Below are positions 15,572 to 22,926 of a stretch of 25,970 bases of DNA, piece after piece. A model generated the notes under the pieces. The model was given only the letters and a program-made list of their open reading frames with translations, made no database searches and had not been told where the DNA came from. The stretch is from an uncultured Candidatus Saccharibacteria bacterium (lineage in GTDB: Bacteria > Patescibacteriota > Saccharimonadia > Saccharimonadales > Saccharimonadaceae): positions 1-25,970 of the forward strand of contig CAKMNX010000010.1 of NCBI GenBank assembly GCA_927910745.1. Reading direction: 5' to 3'. Position 1 is the stretch's first letter. Each line of letters opens with the position of its first letter. The position numbers were made by a program, and so were the translations under genes.

Positions 15572-16270
15572 ATGAATGTTATTGCACTTGCATTTGGCCT
15601 TGGCGTGGCTGGGTTTGATGTGTTTGGCGCAGTGCTGGTTGTGCTGCTAGTGGCAAGCAAGCTACCGAAGCAAAAAATTGCTACGTTTGCGCTCATCGTC
15701 TTAGTGGGGACAGTCACTGCTGGCGTAGCAGCATCGCTCCTACTTGGCGGTAGTGCTGAGTTATTTGCCCAGGCACTCCATCGTGTACCAGCTTGTGTGT
15801 GGGTAGGCGCAGAAGGTGCAGCAAGTGTGGGACTGCTTGGCTGGGCGGCAGCTCGCTTGCACAGGCATATAAAATCGGGTAAGGAACCAAAGGACACGCA
15901 GGATAGTCGAGTCTTGCAGTGGCTGAGGCGTAGCATTGTGCTTGGTGGCATTATCTATGCGGCCAGTGCCTTTACTGATCCATCATTTCTCGCAGTGATT
16001 GCTATAGCGAGCCGCGAACAGTCACTCTTTGTCGTTATCATGGCGCACATCGTGTGGTTGCTTGTCAGTCAGGGGGTATTCTTTAGCCTTGTCATCGCGA
16101 TTATGTGCGATAGACACCAGCCTCTCATAGCCTGGTTCGAGCGGGTGCGAGCCCGATACAGCACGCTCATTCGCTCGAGCATTACAGTGGTCATCGTGCT
16201 GTGCGGGCTTACTCTGCTTGCCGATATGGCGACCTTCTTGCTGAGTGGTCACTGGCTACTGCCTGAGTAG
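15572..16270 (+). CDS. Polytopic membrane protein, LysE/GAP-like topology
   Basis: 232 residues with about six hydrophobic segments (near 2-28, 35-58, 70-92, 118-140, 150-175, 196-226) in two groups of three separated by a basic, polar stretch (about 95-115). The early GFDVFGAVLVVLLVASKLP and the GTVTAGVAASLLLGG helix recall LysE/CadD/GAP-type small-molecule exporters, but I see no decisive motif. No homologue is recognised with certainty. The start is supported by a -10 box 7 nt upstream. It lies between the Lnt fusion and the DUF1697 gene, each with its own promoter. Confidence 0.7.
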   Translation: MNVIALAFGLGVAGFDVFGAVLVVLLVASKLPKQKIATFALIVLVGTVTAGVAASLLLGGSAELFAQALHRVPACVWVGAEGAASVGLLGWAAARLHRHIKSGKEPKDTQDSRVLQWLRRSIVLGGIIYAASAFTDPSFLAVIAIASREQSLFVVIMAHIVWLLVSQGVFFSLVIAIMCDRHQPLIAWFERVRARYSTLIRSSITVVIVLCGLTLLADMATFLLSGHWLLPE

Positions 16271-16295
16271 TGGGCGGTAACTATCACCCGGCAAT

Positions 16296-16324
16296 ATGAC
16301 ACTCGCCGTGTATCCTTGTATAAT
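16296..16324 (+). promoter_or_regulatory. Strong leaderless promoter of the DUF1697 gene
   Basis: ATGACA (16296-16301), a 17-bp spacer and a perfect TATAAT (16319-16324). The ATG is 6 nt later at 16331, so the mRNA begins at the start codon. Confidence 0.7.
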
Positions 16325-16330
16325 AGCACT

Positions 16331-16909
16331 ATGCACACGGTCCACCACACCACAGCAAAACCAATGCGCTACGCACTGCTCCTCCGGGGCATTAATGTTG
16401 GCGGCAAGCATACGGTGAGTATGGATCGGCTTAAGGCGGACTTGATGGAGCTGGGCTTTCGCAGCGTCGTCTCGTATATCAATAGCGGCAATCTGTTTTT
16501 TGACAGCAGCGAGCCGGAGGAGGCGATCCAGCGCACCCTAGCGCGCTATTTTGACGCGACCTATGACTTCCCAGTGCCGTTTGTCATCATCAGTGCTGCT
16601 ACGCTCCAGCAAGAGGTGGCTCAGTTACCCAGCTGGTGGCAGGACGACGCGGCCTACCGACGGGATGCGCTGTTCTACTTACCCGAGGCGGACAAGACGG
16701 CGATTGAAGCAGAAGCAGCCACCTGGGCGAATAGCCGCGAGCAGCTCTATTTTGGGCGCACCGCGTTCTTCTATTGCAACCACGATCAAGCCGATTATCT
16801 CACATCAAACTACCATAAAAAGCTACTCAAAGCCCAGTTCTACAAACAGCTCACAATTCGTAACGGCAAAACTTTTCAGAAAATAATCGAGCTGACATTG
16901 GGGGGCTAA
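16331..16909 (+). CDS. DUF1697 family protein
   Basis: 192 residues from the ATG at 16331. The N-terminal ALLLRGINVGGKHTVSMDRLK, then VVSYINSGNLFFDS, and the C-terminal LTIRNGKTFQKIIEL are the conserved parts of DUF1697, a cytoplasmic two-domain family of unknown function. An upstream ATG at 16316 in the same frame lies before the -10 box, so it cannot be on this transcript; the start at 16331 is preferred. The stop codon TAA overlaps an ATG (TAATG) that looks like the original start of the next gene, which suggests coupling. Confidence 0.9.
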   Translation: MHTVHHTTAKPMRYALLLRGINVGGKHTVSMDRLKADLMELGFRSVVSYINSGNLFFDSSEPEEAIQRTLARYFDATYDFPVPFVIISAATLQQEVAQLPSWWQDDAAYRRDALFYLPEADKTAIEAEAATWANSREQLYFGRTAFFYCNHDQADYLTSNYHKKLLKAQFYKQLTIRNGKTFQKIIELTLGG

Positions 16910-16952
16910 TGAATATCAACGCCCGCTTGGGCCTATTGCCGACGACGAGGCT

Positions 16953-17369
16953 TTGCGCCAGCAATTTATTGCGGTGTATGACGTTAAGACGCACCAGCAG
17001 ATTGTGCGCTTTTGCTGCGCGTATGGTCATCGGTTACACGAGCTCACCAGCCACACCTTCCCATATAACAGTGATATTGCTGATGCATATGCCGGTATGG
17101 AGCAGTGGCTTGCTGGCGAGGCGAACTACCATGCGGCCCGCAACGCAAGCTTTCAGATTGGTCGCCAGGCGCGCTCTACAACCGACCGAGTAGCGGAGCG
17201 TTTCCTGCGCACTATGGCGCAGCTTACAGCAAGTCCGCATGTGAAATATCACGGGCTGTGGGCGAGCGACTTTGCCATCACCCTTATCAACACCATGTAC
17301 CCAGATGACGAAGCGGCAGTGCGTGACGAACGCATGGCACAGATACAACTTTTGAAAAGCATTGACTAA
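16953..17369 (+). CDS. Putative-immunity-family (Imm5-like) protein with a disrupted 5' end
   Basis: The frame is open from 16896 to a stop at 17367-17369 and reads naturally from EYQRPLGPIADDEALRQQFI through FIAVYDVKTHQQIVRFCCAYG, SDIADAYAGMEQWLAGEANYHAARN, VAERFLRTMAQ and SPHVKYHGLWASDFAITLINTMYP to ERMAQIQLLKSID. This helical pattern fits the 'putative immunity protein' family often found near toxin genes; function is not proven. No ATG, GTG or TTG exists in frame before TTG 16953, which would cut conserved residues. The ATG at 16909 is in another frame but at the right place, so a short indel near 16911 is likely. No toxin gene is seen next to it. Confidence 0.65.
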   Translation: MRQQFIAVYDVKTHQQIVRFCCAYGHRLHELTSHTFPYNSDIADAYAGMEQWLAGEANYHAARNASFQIGRQARSTTDRVAERFLRTMAQLTASPHVKYHGLWASDFAITLINTMYPDDEAAVRDERMAQIQLLKSID

Positions 17370-17439
17370 ATTTTAAATGTAAGTTGCGTGCATAAGAGGT
17401 ACGTTTGATGCGGCAGCACAACCTGCGGCTCGTGAACAA

Positions 17440-17468
17440 TTGAGCCAATTACACAACTTCGCTATACT
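17440..17468 (+). promoter_or_regulatory. Leaderless promoter of the uracil-DNA-glycosylase-family gene
   Basis: TTGAGC (17440-17445), a 17-bp spacer and TATACT (17463-17468), then 7 nt to ATG 17476. This rules out the longer frame beginning with the TTG at 17440, which is the -35 box itself. Confidence 0.65.
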
Positions 17469-17475
17469 AAAAGAT

Positions 17476-18066
17476 ATGGCAAACGAGCAAGCGCAGCCAC
17501 TCCTCTACGAGCACATTTGTGCCGACCCAATGAATGCGGATTTTGCGGCGCAGGGTTGGCTGCCGGTGTATAGTGCCTCGGCTAGCTCACGCATCGTGAT
17601 TGTTGGCCAGGCACCCGGCCGTATTGCTCAGGAGACGGGAGTGCCGTGGAATGATGCCAGTGGGCGCCTTTTGCGGCAGTGGCTTGGTGTGAGTGATGAG
17701 CAGTTTTATGATCCTGATCTCTTTGCGCTTATCCCAATGGATTTTTACTACCCCGGCAAGGGCGTGCACGGTGACTTACCGCCACGTAAGGAGTTTGCTG
17801 AGAAATGGCACCCAAAGCTCCGTGCCCAGATGCCAGCGGTGCGCCTAACGATTCTGGTTGGAGCCTATGCGCAGAAGTACTATCTTGCCCACCAGGCAGA
17901 GAAAAATTTAACGGAAACGGTAGCGCATTTTGCGCAGTATTTGCCAGAGTATTTCCCGCTGGTACATCCTTCGCCGCTGACTGCGCGCTGGCGAGCGCAT
18001 AACCCGTGGTTTGAGTCGGAGGTTGTGCCGGTGCTGCGGCAGAAGGTTTACCAAGCTTTAGAATAA
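17476..18066 (+). CDS. Uracil-DNA glycosylase superfamily protein
   Basis: 196 residues. Motif A is GQAPGRIAQETGVPWNDASG (44-63), in the class of family 4/5-like enzymes (GxAPG), and motif B is HPSPLTARW (164-172). The segment DFYYPGKGVHGDLPPRKEF between them is typical of the small 'uracil-DNA glycosylase family' branch. These proteins remove uracil or related damaged bases from DNA; activity of this branch is less well established. The Cys ligands of the iron-sulfur families 4 and 5 are not seen. The start is fixed by the -10 box 7 nt upstream. Confidence 0.88.
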   Translation: MANEQAQPLLYEHICADPMNADFAAQGWLPVYSASASSRIVIVGQAPGRIAQETGVPWNDASGRLLRQWLGVSDEQFYDPDLFALIPMDFYYPGKGVHGDLPPRKEFAEKWHPKLRAQMPAVRLTILVGAYAQKYYLAHQAEKNLTETVAHFAQYLPEYFPLVHPSPLTARWRAHNPWFESEVVPVLRQKVYQALE

Positions 18067-18220
18067 TTATAAGAGCGTGTGAGTACTACCAAGGAATGGC
18101 TCGGCTGTATTTTGTATCCGTATAGAACGCACTATGAATATTATTCGAACAAGATAAAAACTAATACAACAGAGTGTACAAATAGTATGCAAAACACTTC
18201 TCGCGCCTACAAAAGTATGA

Positions 18221-18226
18221 TATAAC
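18221..18226 (+). promoter_or_regulatory. -10 element, leaderless, of the nucleotidyltransferase-like gene
   Basis: TATAAC lies 7 nt before the ATG at 18234; an overlapping TATGAT is at 18216-18221. The -35 is weak. Confidence 0.45.
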
Positions 18227-18233
18227 CAAGTGT

Positions 18234-19070
18234 ATGAGACGATCCCCAGAAACAACCCTAGACAATTCATATTTCACATTAGCTGCAGCAGATTTTCATA
18301 ATCGGATGGAAGACGTGGGGGATGCTCCCTATACTGTGGTTGGTGGGCTCGGTCTACACGCAGTCACTCATGCCGAGGAGATCGATTGGGATGATCACGT
18401 GGTGCGGATTGGTAATATTTACCTGCCGCGGCGGCGTGAGAGCAATGGCACGGTGCGAGATCTCGACACATTAGTGCATACAACAGGTACAGTAGCAGCA
18501 TATCGAGATGAGATGAAAGATGCGCTGGGTGGACTGCTTGTCCCTTCGGTATTTGGCCTTAGGCCATATGGCACTCCACTAATGAATACACTCAAAGGTT
18601 TGAGCCATTTCACTGGTGATCGCTATCTCAAAGAGGACGAGGGAGGTGAAAAGGAACTTTACTGGCGTCTTGCTGGCAGCGAAACGAAGATTCCACTTGA
18701 AAGCCTTGACCCTTGGCGTGTCGAACAAGACGGAGAAACAGTTTGTACTATTCTTGGCCCCGTTGCTCAGCTTGGTGCGTATATGAATCGATCGATTACT
18801 GGTGTGCGCAAAAAGGACGAAAGGAAACTAACAGGACTCGAGAACGTTGTCATGCCGAACGGCAAGATTAGCGATATCCCAAAGGAATATCGCGAGCAAT
18901 ATTTTGCCTTTCTTGAGCAAGCAGAGAAGGTCAAACAGGCGCGACAAAAACTTGGTTTGACTGCGCTTAAAGCACACCTTTTGGCAGATCTTGAAACGAG
19001 AGACTGGGCTGTTAAGCTTGCTCAAGGTAAGCACGATAATTTGTTTCGGCTGTTTACCGGCAAACAGTAG
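18234..19070 (+). CDS. Nucleotidyltransferase-like protein of unknown function
   Basis: 278 residues. TVVGGLGLHAV (35-44) followed by NGTVRDLDTLV (71-81) has the GG ... D-x-D layout of minimal nucleotidyltransferase folds (AbiEii/MNT-like), with Asp76 and Asp78 as candidate metal ligands. The remainder contains a predicted all-helical, lysine-rich C-terminal third (about 190-275). I do not recognise a named family. It is a separate transcription unit between the glycosylase-family gene and uvrC. An alternative is a catalytically dead member, because the usual third acidic residue is not obvious. Confidence 0.65.
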   Translation: MRRSPETTLDNSYFTLAAADFHNRMEDVGDAPYTVVGGLGLHAVTHAEEIDWDDHVVRIGNIYLPRRRESNGTVRDLDTLVHTTGTVAAYRDEMKDALGGLLVPSVFGLRPYGTPLMNTLKGLSHFTGDRYLKEDEGGEKELYWRLAGSETKIPLESLDPWRVEQDGETVCTILGPVAQLGAYMNRSITGVRKKDERKLTGLENVVMPNGKISDIPKEYREQYFAFLEQAEKVKQARQKLGLTALKAHLLADLETRDWAVKLAQGKHDNLFRLFTGKQ

Positions 19071-19078
19071 TTTCGCGC

Positions 19079-19084
19079 TATAAT
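19079..19084 (+). promoter_or_regulatory. -10 element, leaderless, of uvrC
   Basis: A perfect TATAAT, 7 nt before the ATG at 19092 and starting 9 nt after the preceding stop codon. A poor -35 (TTTACC, 19053) is 20 bp away. Confidence 0.5.
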
Positions 19085-19091
19085 AGAAAGT

Positions 19092-20728
19092 ATGAACGCC
19101 GCCCTCTACGCCAAGCTCAAAACACTGCCCCGCAGCCCGGGGGTTTACTTTCATAAGTCGGCGAGCGGGGAAGTGATTTATGTCGGCAAGGCGGCAGTGC
19201 TGCGCAACCGGGTGCGGCAGTATTTTCAGGATTCGCGCGGACGGGATAATAAGACCATGGCGCTGGTGGCGGAGATCCACGATACGGATTGGATCGAGAC
19301 CGAAAGCGAAGTAGACGCTCTCTTTCTAGAAGCGAGATGATCAAGCGCTACATGCCACGCTACAATGTACTGCTGCGCGATGATAAATCGCAGACCTTTG
19401 TGCGAATCAACATGAAGAGCCAATGGCCAGTAGTAAGCTTGACGCGTAACCCAGCGGATGATGGCGCTGACTACTATGGCCCCTTCTACAATGGCTTTGC
19501 GCTCAAAAAAGCCCTGCGCTACCTGCGGCCAATCTTCCCGTACCTGACGCACGAGCGCCGGCCCGGGCAATCAAAGCTGGATGAAGATTTAGGCCTGAGC
19601 CCCAAAATCAGCGATGGGCCGCTAGTATACAAAGCCAACCTGCGTACGCTGATTAGCTACATCAAAGGCAACCGCAAGGCCATCGCTGCCGAGCTCGAGC
19701 GCGATATGAAGACCGCCGCTGGGCTACACGAATTTGAACGGGCGGCCCAGCTGCGCAACAAGCTGCGCGCCATGCAGGAGCTGCAGCGCCGGGTGATGTT
19801 TGGTGATAAGGAATTTTTGGCTATTAGTAAGGATCGGGCCTTGGCGGACTTGACCACGCTACTGGGCCTAGCCGGCGAACCAACCCGCATCGAAGGCTAC
19901 GATATCAGCCACATGAGCGGCCGCCAGGTGGTAGCGAGCATGGTGGTGTTTCGCAATGGCGTCAGTGACCGGGCCGAGTACCGTAAGTTTAAAGTCAGCG
20001 AAAAAAACGACGATACTGGTAATATGCACGACGTTATCTTTCGCCGCCTGAGTGAGCGCCGTATCAAGAGCTGGGGCGCGCCGAGCCTGCTATTAATTGA
20101 TGGTGGTAAAGGCCAGCTGGCGGCAGCGATTGCGGCCCGTGACGCGCGCGGGGTGCATGTGCCGATCATCAGCATTGCTAAGCGCGAGGAAGAAATCTTG
20201 GTACACAAAACTGGCTCGCAGGTGGGGCTGGCGTATATTCACCAGCTACAAGCCGAGCGCCCGAGTGGTATTACCGTCTACGAGGATGGCGATGTCTACG
20301 TGATTAACCTCCACCCGGGGCAGCGCAACGCTGGTGCGCACTCCAAGAATTTGCGTGGGAGCGCCGTGGTGTATGAGCCAGAGGCGGCCCACGCTGCCTC
20401 TGTCGTGCATGAGCAGCCAGGTAGTAGTACCGGCCAGGTAGCTACCACGCCGCTTGCAGCCAGTGACATTACCAAGCTCTTCCAGCGCATCCGCGACGAA
20501 TCGCACCGCTTTGCCGTCAGCTACCACACGGCGTTGCAGCGCAAAGCTGGTGTAAAAAGCGCGCTCGATGGCATCCCTGGCGTTGGCCCTAAAACCAAGC
20601 AAAAACTGCTGCGGCAGTTTGGTAGTGTGCGCGGCATTATACGCGCCAGCCAGGCGGAGCTAGCGGCAGTGGTGGGGGAGACGCGCGCAGCGCAGATTCG
20701 GCAGGGGTTGGCAGTCGATCAGAAATGA
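19092..20728 (+). pseudogene. uvrC: Excinuclease ABC subunit C, split by a one-base frame break
   Basis: The first frame (19092-19340, 82 residues) is the GIY-YIG nuclease domain (SPGVYFHKSASGEVIYVGKA, then VDALFLEA) and stops at TGA 19338-19340. The second frame continues without loss from GAG at 19334 or ATG at 19337: MIKRYMPRYNVLLRDDKSQTFVRI, a UVR motif (EFERAAQLRNKLRAMQELQRR), the RNase H-like nuclease half (EGYDISH, LLLIDGGKGQL) and tandem HhH (LDGIPGVGPKTKQKLLRQFG). Restoring one G near 19334 gives the normal EAEMIKRY reading and about 545 residues. The stop and the next ATG overlap as ATGA, so two coupled polypeptides are conceivable. UvrC makes both incisions in nucleotide excision repair with UvrA and UvrB. 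Confidence 0.9.
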
Positions 20729-20762
20729 ATGACTACCTCATTATAAAAGCCAGCATGGATAC

Positions 20763-20791
20763 TATACAGATGTGCAATCACATGCTATAGT
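20763..20791 (+). promoter_or_regulatory. Leaderless promoter of the gene at 20798
   Basis: TATACA (20763-20768), a 17-bp spacer and TATAGT (20786-20791), then 6 nt to the ATG at 20798. Confidence 0.55.
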
Positions 20792-20797
20792 ATTGGA

Positions 20798-21307
20798 ATG
20801 GAAAATCTCAAGACTACCGATGAAATTGATTCAATAGCAGCACTCACAAGCGAGCACGAACGGCAATGTAAGGCCGATGCACTCCTTGTCTTTAGTGATG
20901 AGTCGGGTCAGCAACGCTGGCACGACCTGCGCAGGCGCTGCCAGCAACAAGAGCACGCTGCTCACGCTGCAGTTGATGGGCGTCAGCGTTATGCATACGC
21001 AATCCAGACCAATGCAGCAATGGATTTTGCTGCTGATGTTGCAGAGAAGATACAGATAGGCTTACCTGAAGCAGGATCATCTAGCTCAGATAATGAGAAA
21101 TTAACAGCCGCTCAGCTGACGCCAGAGCTTGTCCGTCGTGTGCTTATAGACGTCATGGAGTACCAGCGCTACAGTGATATCGATCCTGATACATGTGACA
21201 TGGGTTTTAATATGCTTGCGCTTGCTGGTTGGAAGTATAGCGAAGAGCTTCACGCAGCATTAGACCGGCTCGCTGCCGAAGAAACTACCGAACGCATAGC
21301 ATCATAA
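20798..21307 (+). CDS. Hypothetical protein, soluble, helical
   Basis: 169 residues, not recognised. It is acidic, rich in Ala, Glu, Asp and Gln, and has no membrane segment. A helical N-terminal half (RWHDLRRRCQQQEHAAHAA at about 47-65) is followed by a serine-rich linker PEAGSSSSDNEK (about 90-101), then a second helical part with ELVRRVLIDVMEYQRYSDIDPDTCDMG. The start is supported by a leaderless promoter. It converges on the lipid kinase gene with 57 bases between. Confidence 0.65.
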   Translation: MENLKTTDEIDSIAALTSEHERQCKADALLVFSDESGQQRWHDLRRRCQQQEHAAHAAVDGRQRYAYAIQTNAAMDFAADVAEKIQIGLPEAGSSSSDNEKLTAAQLTPELVRRVLIDVMEYQRYSDIDPDTCDMGFNMLALAGWKYSEELHAALDRLAAEETTERIAS

Positions 21308-21364
21308 CTAATAGAATACTATAACCTAGCAAACTTGCTGATGCATACCAAACGTAGTTAGTGA

Positions 21365-22279
21365 TCAGGGCAGTGCAATTCGAATCGCCTTTGCCGGGTC
21401 TTTATACGCGCGAATTGTCGATACCGCTGGCAGCGTGGCGTGCTCTCCCTCGGTTTGGGCGAGGATAGTAGCTGGCTCACGGAAGGTGAGTGTGATGTCA
21501 GTGATTCTTTCGGCTGGTGTGTGGCCTGCTATGGCACTACAAGCAAAGGGGAGATTTTTCCAGCCCGACGAGAAGTCGGCTTGATGGTAGCCAAAAAAGT
21601 CGGTCTGCGGATAGTCGATCGACGAGCGAATCATACGTCCCATGCATTGGCTGTTGATCATCATCACATCGGTTAGATTAGTCTGTTCTATAGTAGAAAG
21701 GTTGGTTGTGAATGGTGGTAAGTAGGTATCGTGTGCACGCAGATAGGTGGTGGCAACTTGCCCCATGCTGCGCACAAGCTTGGTGCGGGGTGGTGTGTGG
21801 CGCAGGCGTTCGCGCGATGCTGCGCCAGCAAAGCTGCTAGCGATCAGAGCAGTCAAGCCGAGTGTCATATAGCCAGGGGCATATCGCCACAGCTCGCCAT
21901 TCACCTCAACGGACAGTGGTTGATGAGTAACGGTGTGGTGGTCACCTTGCAGCACAGCCAGCGGATTGCGCTCACCTCTCGCCAAATCATTGCAGTTGCC
22001 ATAGCCGATGAAACTATACACTGCGCCATCAAGCTCAGCCCTCAGCCCTGCATTTACCACCTGCGTACTCGTACCATCGCCTGCCGCACTGATGATGTGG
22101 GTGCCATCCGGGAGGCGATCGGCAAGATCCTTGATGTTGTCCTTCGCCTGCGAAAAGCGCGTCGTTATGGTGTCGTATGTAATGCCCGCTGTATCAAGCC
22201 GGTCAAACACACCAGCTTGCACCTCGCGATGGCGGGTGCTATAAGGGTTCTGGACAATGACAAGCTTACGATCATACAT
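21365..22279 (-). CDS. Diacylglycerol/lipid kinase family protein
   Basis: 304 residues from the ATG at 22279. The DAGK catalytic domain shows KLVIVQNPYS at the start, the nucleotide-binding SAAGDGTSTQVVNAGL with GDGT at 67-70, and GYGNCNDLARG (92-102) where GTGNDFAR is usual. The C-terminal half follows the YegS/DgkB two-domain plan. Known members phosphorylate diacylglycerol or related lipids at the inner membrane face. A longer frame to 22327 would run through the terminator of the tRNA-Gly gene, so 22279 is chosen. The ATG follows directly on the T-tract of that terminator; no separate promoter or ribosome site is clear. Confidence 0.85.
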   Translation of the reverse strand: MYDRKLVIVQNPYSTRHREVQAGVFDRLDTAGITYDTITTRFSQAKDNIKDLADRLPDGTHIISAAGDGTSTQVVNAGLRAELDGAVYSFIGYGNCNDLARGERNPLAVLQGDHHTVTHQPLSVEVNGELWRYAPGYMTLGLTALIASSFAGAASRERLRHTPPRTKLVRSMGQVATTYLRAHDTYLPPFTTNLSTIEQTNLTDVMMINSQCMGRMIRSSIDYPQTDFFGYHQADFSSGWKNLPFACSAIAGHTPAERITDITLTFREPATILAQTEGEHATLPAVSTIRAYKDPAKAIRIALP

Positions 22280-22280
22280 A

Positions 22281-22318
22281 ATAAAAAATAAAAAACACCC
22301 CATGCAACGTGTGGTGTT
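22281..22318 (-). terminator. Terminator of tRNA-Gly(CCC)
   Basis: On the minus strand AACACC (22318-22313) pairs with GGTGTT (22299-22294), followed by a long T-rich tail ending 1-2 bases before the lipid kinase ATG. Confidence 0.65.
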
Positions 22319-22326
22319 CCTCCTCA

Positions 22327-22401
22327 TGGTGCGGGTAGAGGGAGTCGAACCCTCGTCTCATGCTTGGGAAGCATACATAATAGCCGTTATACGATACCCG
22401 C
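22327..22401 (-). tRNA. tRNA-Gly(CCC)
   Basis: 75 nt with an encoded CCA tail. Acceptor GCGGGTA/TACCCGC, discriminator A, anticodon loop TTCCCAA (anticodon CCC, reads GGG), T-arm with standard TTCGACT loop. The body resembles bacterial GlyT-type tRNAs. The D-loop keeps GG. It may be the head of a transcript running toward the lipid kinase. Confidence 0.95.
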
Positions 22402-22410
22402 GCTGGCTGT

Positions 22411-22416
22411 ATTATA
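22411..22416 (-). promoter_or_regulatory. -10 element of tRNA-Gly(CCC)
   Basis: Perfect TATAAT on the minus strand, 9 nt before the tRNA 5' end. A weak TTAGCC lies 18 bp upstream. Confidence 0.55.
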
Positions 22417-22637
22417 GCACCTTGCAAGGAAAAAGGCTAACTGTTTATTGCGAGGTGCAAAGTCTCTATCTCTCTTTCACTCGCCCTGTCTTGTTACACC
22501 TTCTCATCTATACAAAAGATGGGGCGCATAGTATAGCATAGTATGTGCGAATGTATTTTTCGTTGCCTGGTGATAATACGGTAAGGAGGAGAAGCCAAGA
22601 CAACGATAAGATCAGAAGAGTTGAGACTTTGAAGCTC
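22417..22637. other. Intergenic stretch between two tRNA genes
   Basis: No convincing gene. It holds a short tandem repeat, CATAGTAT twice at about 22527-22544, within a weak hairpin GCGCATA/TATGTGC. A purine-rich block with GGAGGAGAAG lies at about 22585-22595, without a credible reading frame behind it. Confidence 0.4.
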
Positions 22638-22666
22638 TTGCCTGAGGAGTGGTTTTTTAGTACAAT
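22638..22666 (+). promoter_or_regulatory. Promoter of tRNA-Phe
   Basis: TTGCCT (22638-22643), a 17-bp spacer and TACAAT (22661-22666). Transcription should start near 22673, 20 nt before the mature 5' end. Confidence 0.65.
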
Positions 22667-22692
22667 AGGAAAGAGCAACAGGTGTTGCCTGT

Positions 22693-22768
22693 GGCTCTTT
22701 AGCTCAGTTGGTAGAGCAGAGGCCTGAAGAGCCTTGTGTCACTAGTTCGAGTCTAGTAGGAGCCACCA
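22693..22768 (+). tRNA. tRNA-Phe(GAA)
   Basis: 76 nt with an encoded CCA. Acceptor GGCTCTT/AGGAGCC, D-arm with standard GTTGGTAGA, anticodon loop CTGAAGA (anticodon GAA), T-loop TTCGAGT. All elbow bases are canonical, in contrast to tRNA-Gly(GCC) below. A terminator follows 4 nt later. Confidence 0.97.
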
Positions 22769-22772
22769 GTAA

Positions 22773-22804
22773 AACACTCTCTTTTATAGCAAGAGGGTGT
22801 TTTT
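22773..22804 (+). terminator. Terminator of tRNA-Phe
   Basis: AACACTCTC (22773-22781) pairs with GAGGGTGTT (22793-22801), 9 bp with one G-U, followed by TTTT, C, TTTT. Confidence 0.85.
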
Positions 22805-22913
22805 CTTTTGGTATGACCAATCTCTCGCTTCTGGGCCGTCAGAACAACTCCAGCTCACATAGCGCTTGCAAGAGAAGGCTCTGCCTCACTTACCCACAAG
22901 CGAGACGCCCGTG

Positions 22914-22919
22914 TATAAT
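22914..22919 (+). promoter_or_regulatory. -10 element, leaderless, of the CHAP gene
   Basis: Perfect TATAAT, 7 nt before the ATG at 22927. TTACCC (22890-22895) with an 18-bp spacer is a weak -35. Confidence 0.55.
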
Positions 22920-22926
22920 AAATGGT

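Noticed and set aside
22708..22926. N-terminal extension of the CHAP protein to 22708
   Set aside because: It would translate tRNA-Phe and its terminator; TATAAT 7 nt before ATG 22927 marks the real start.
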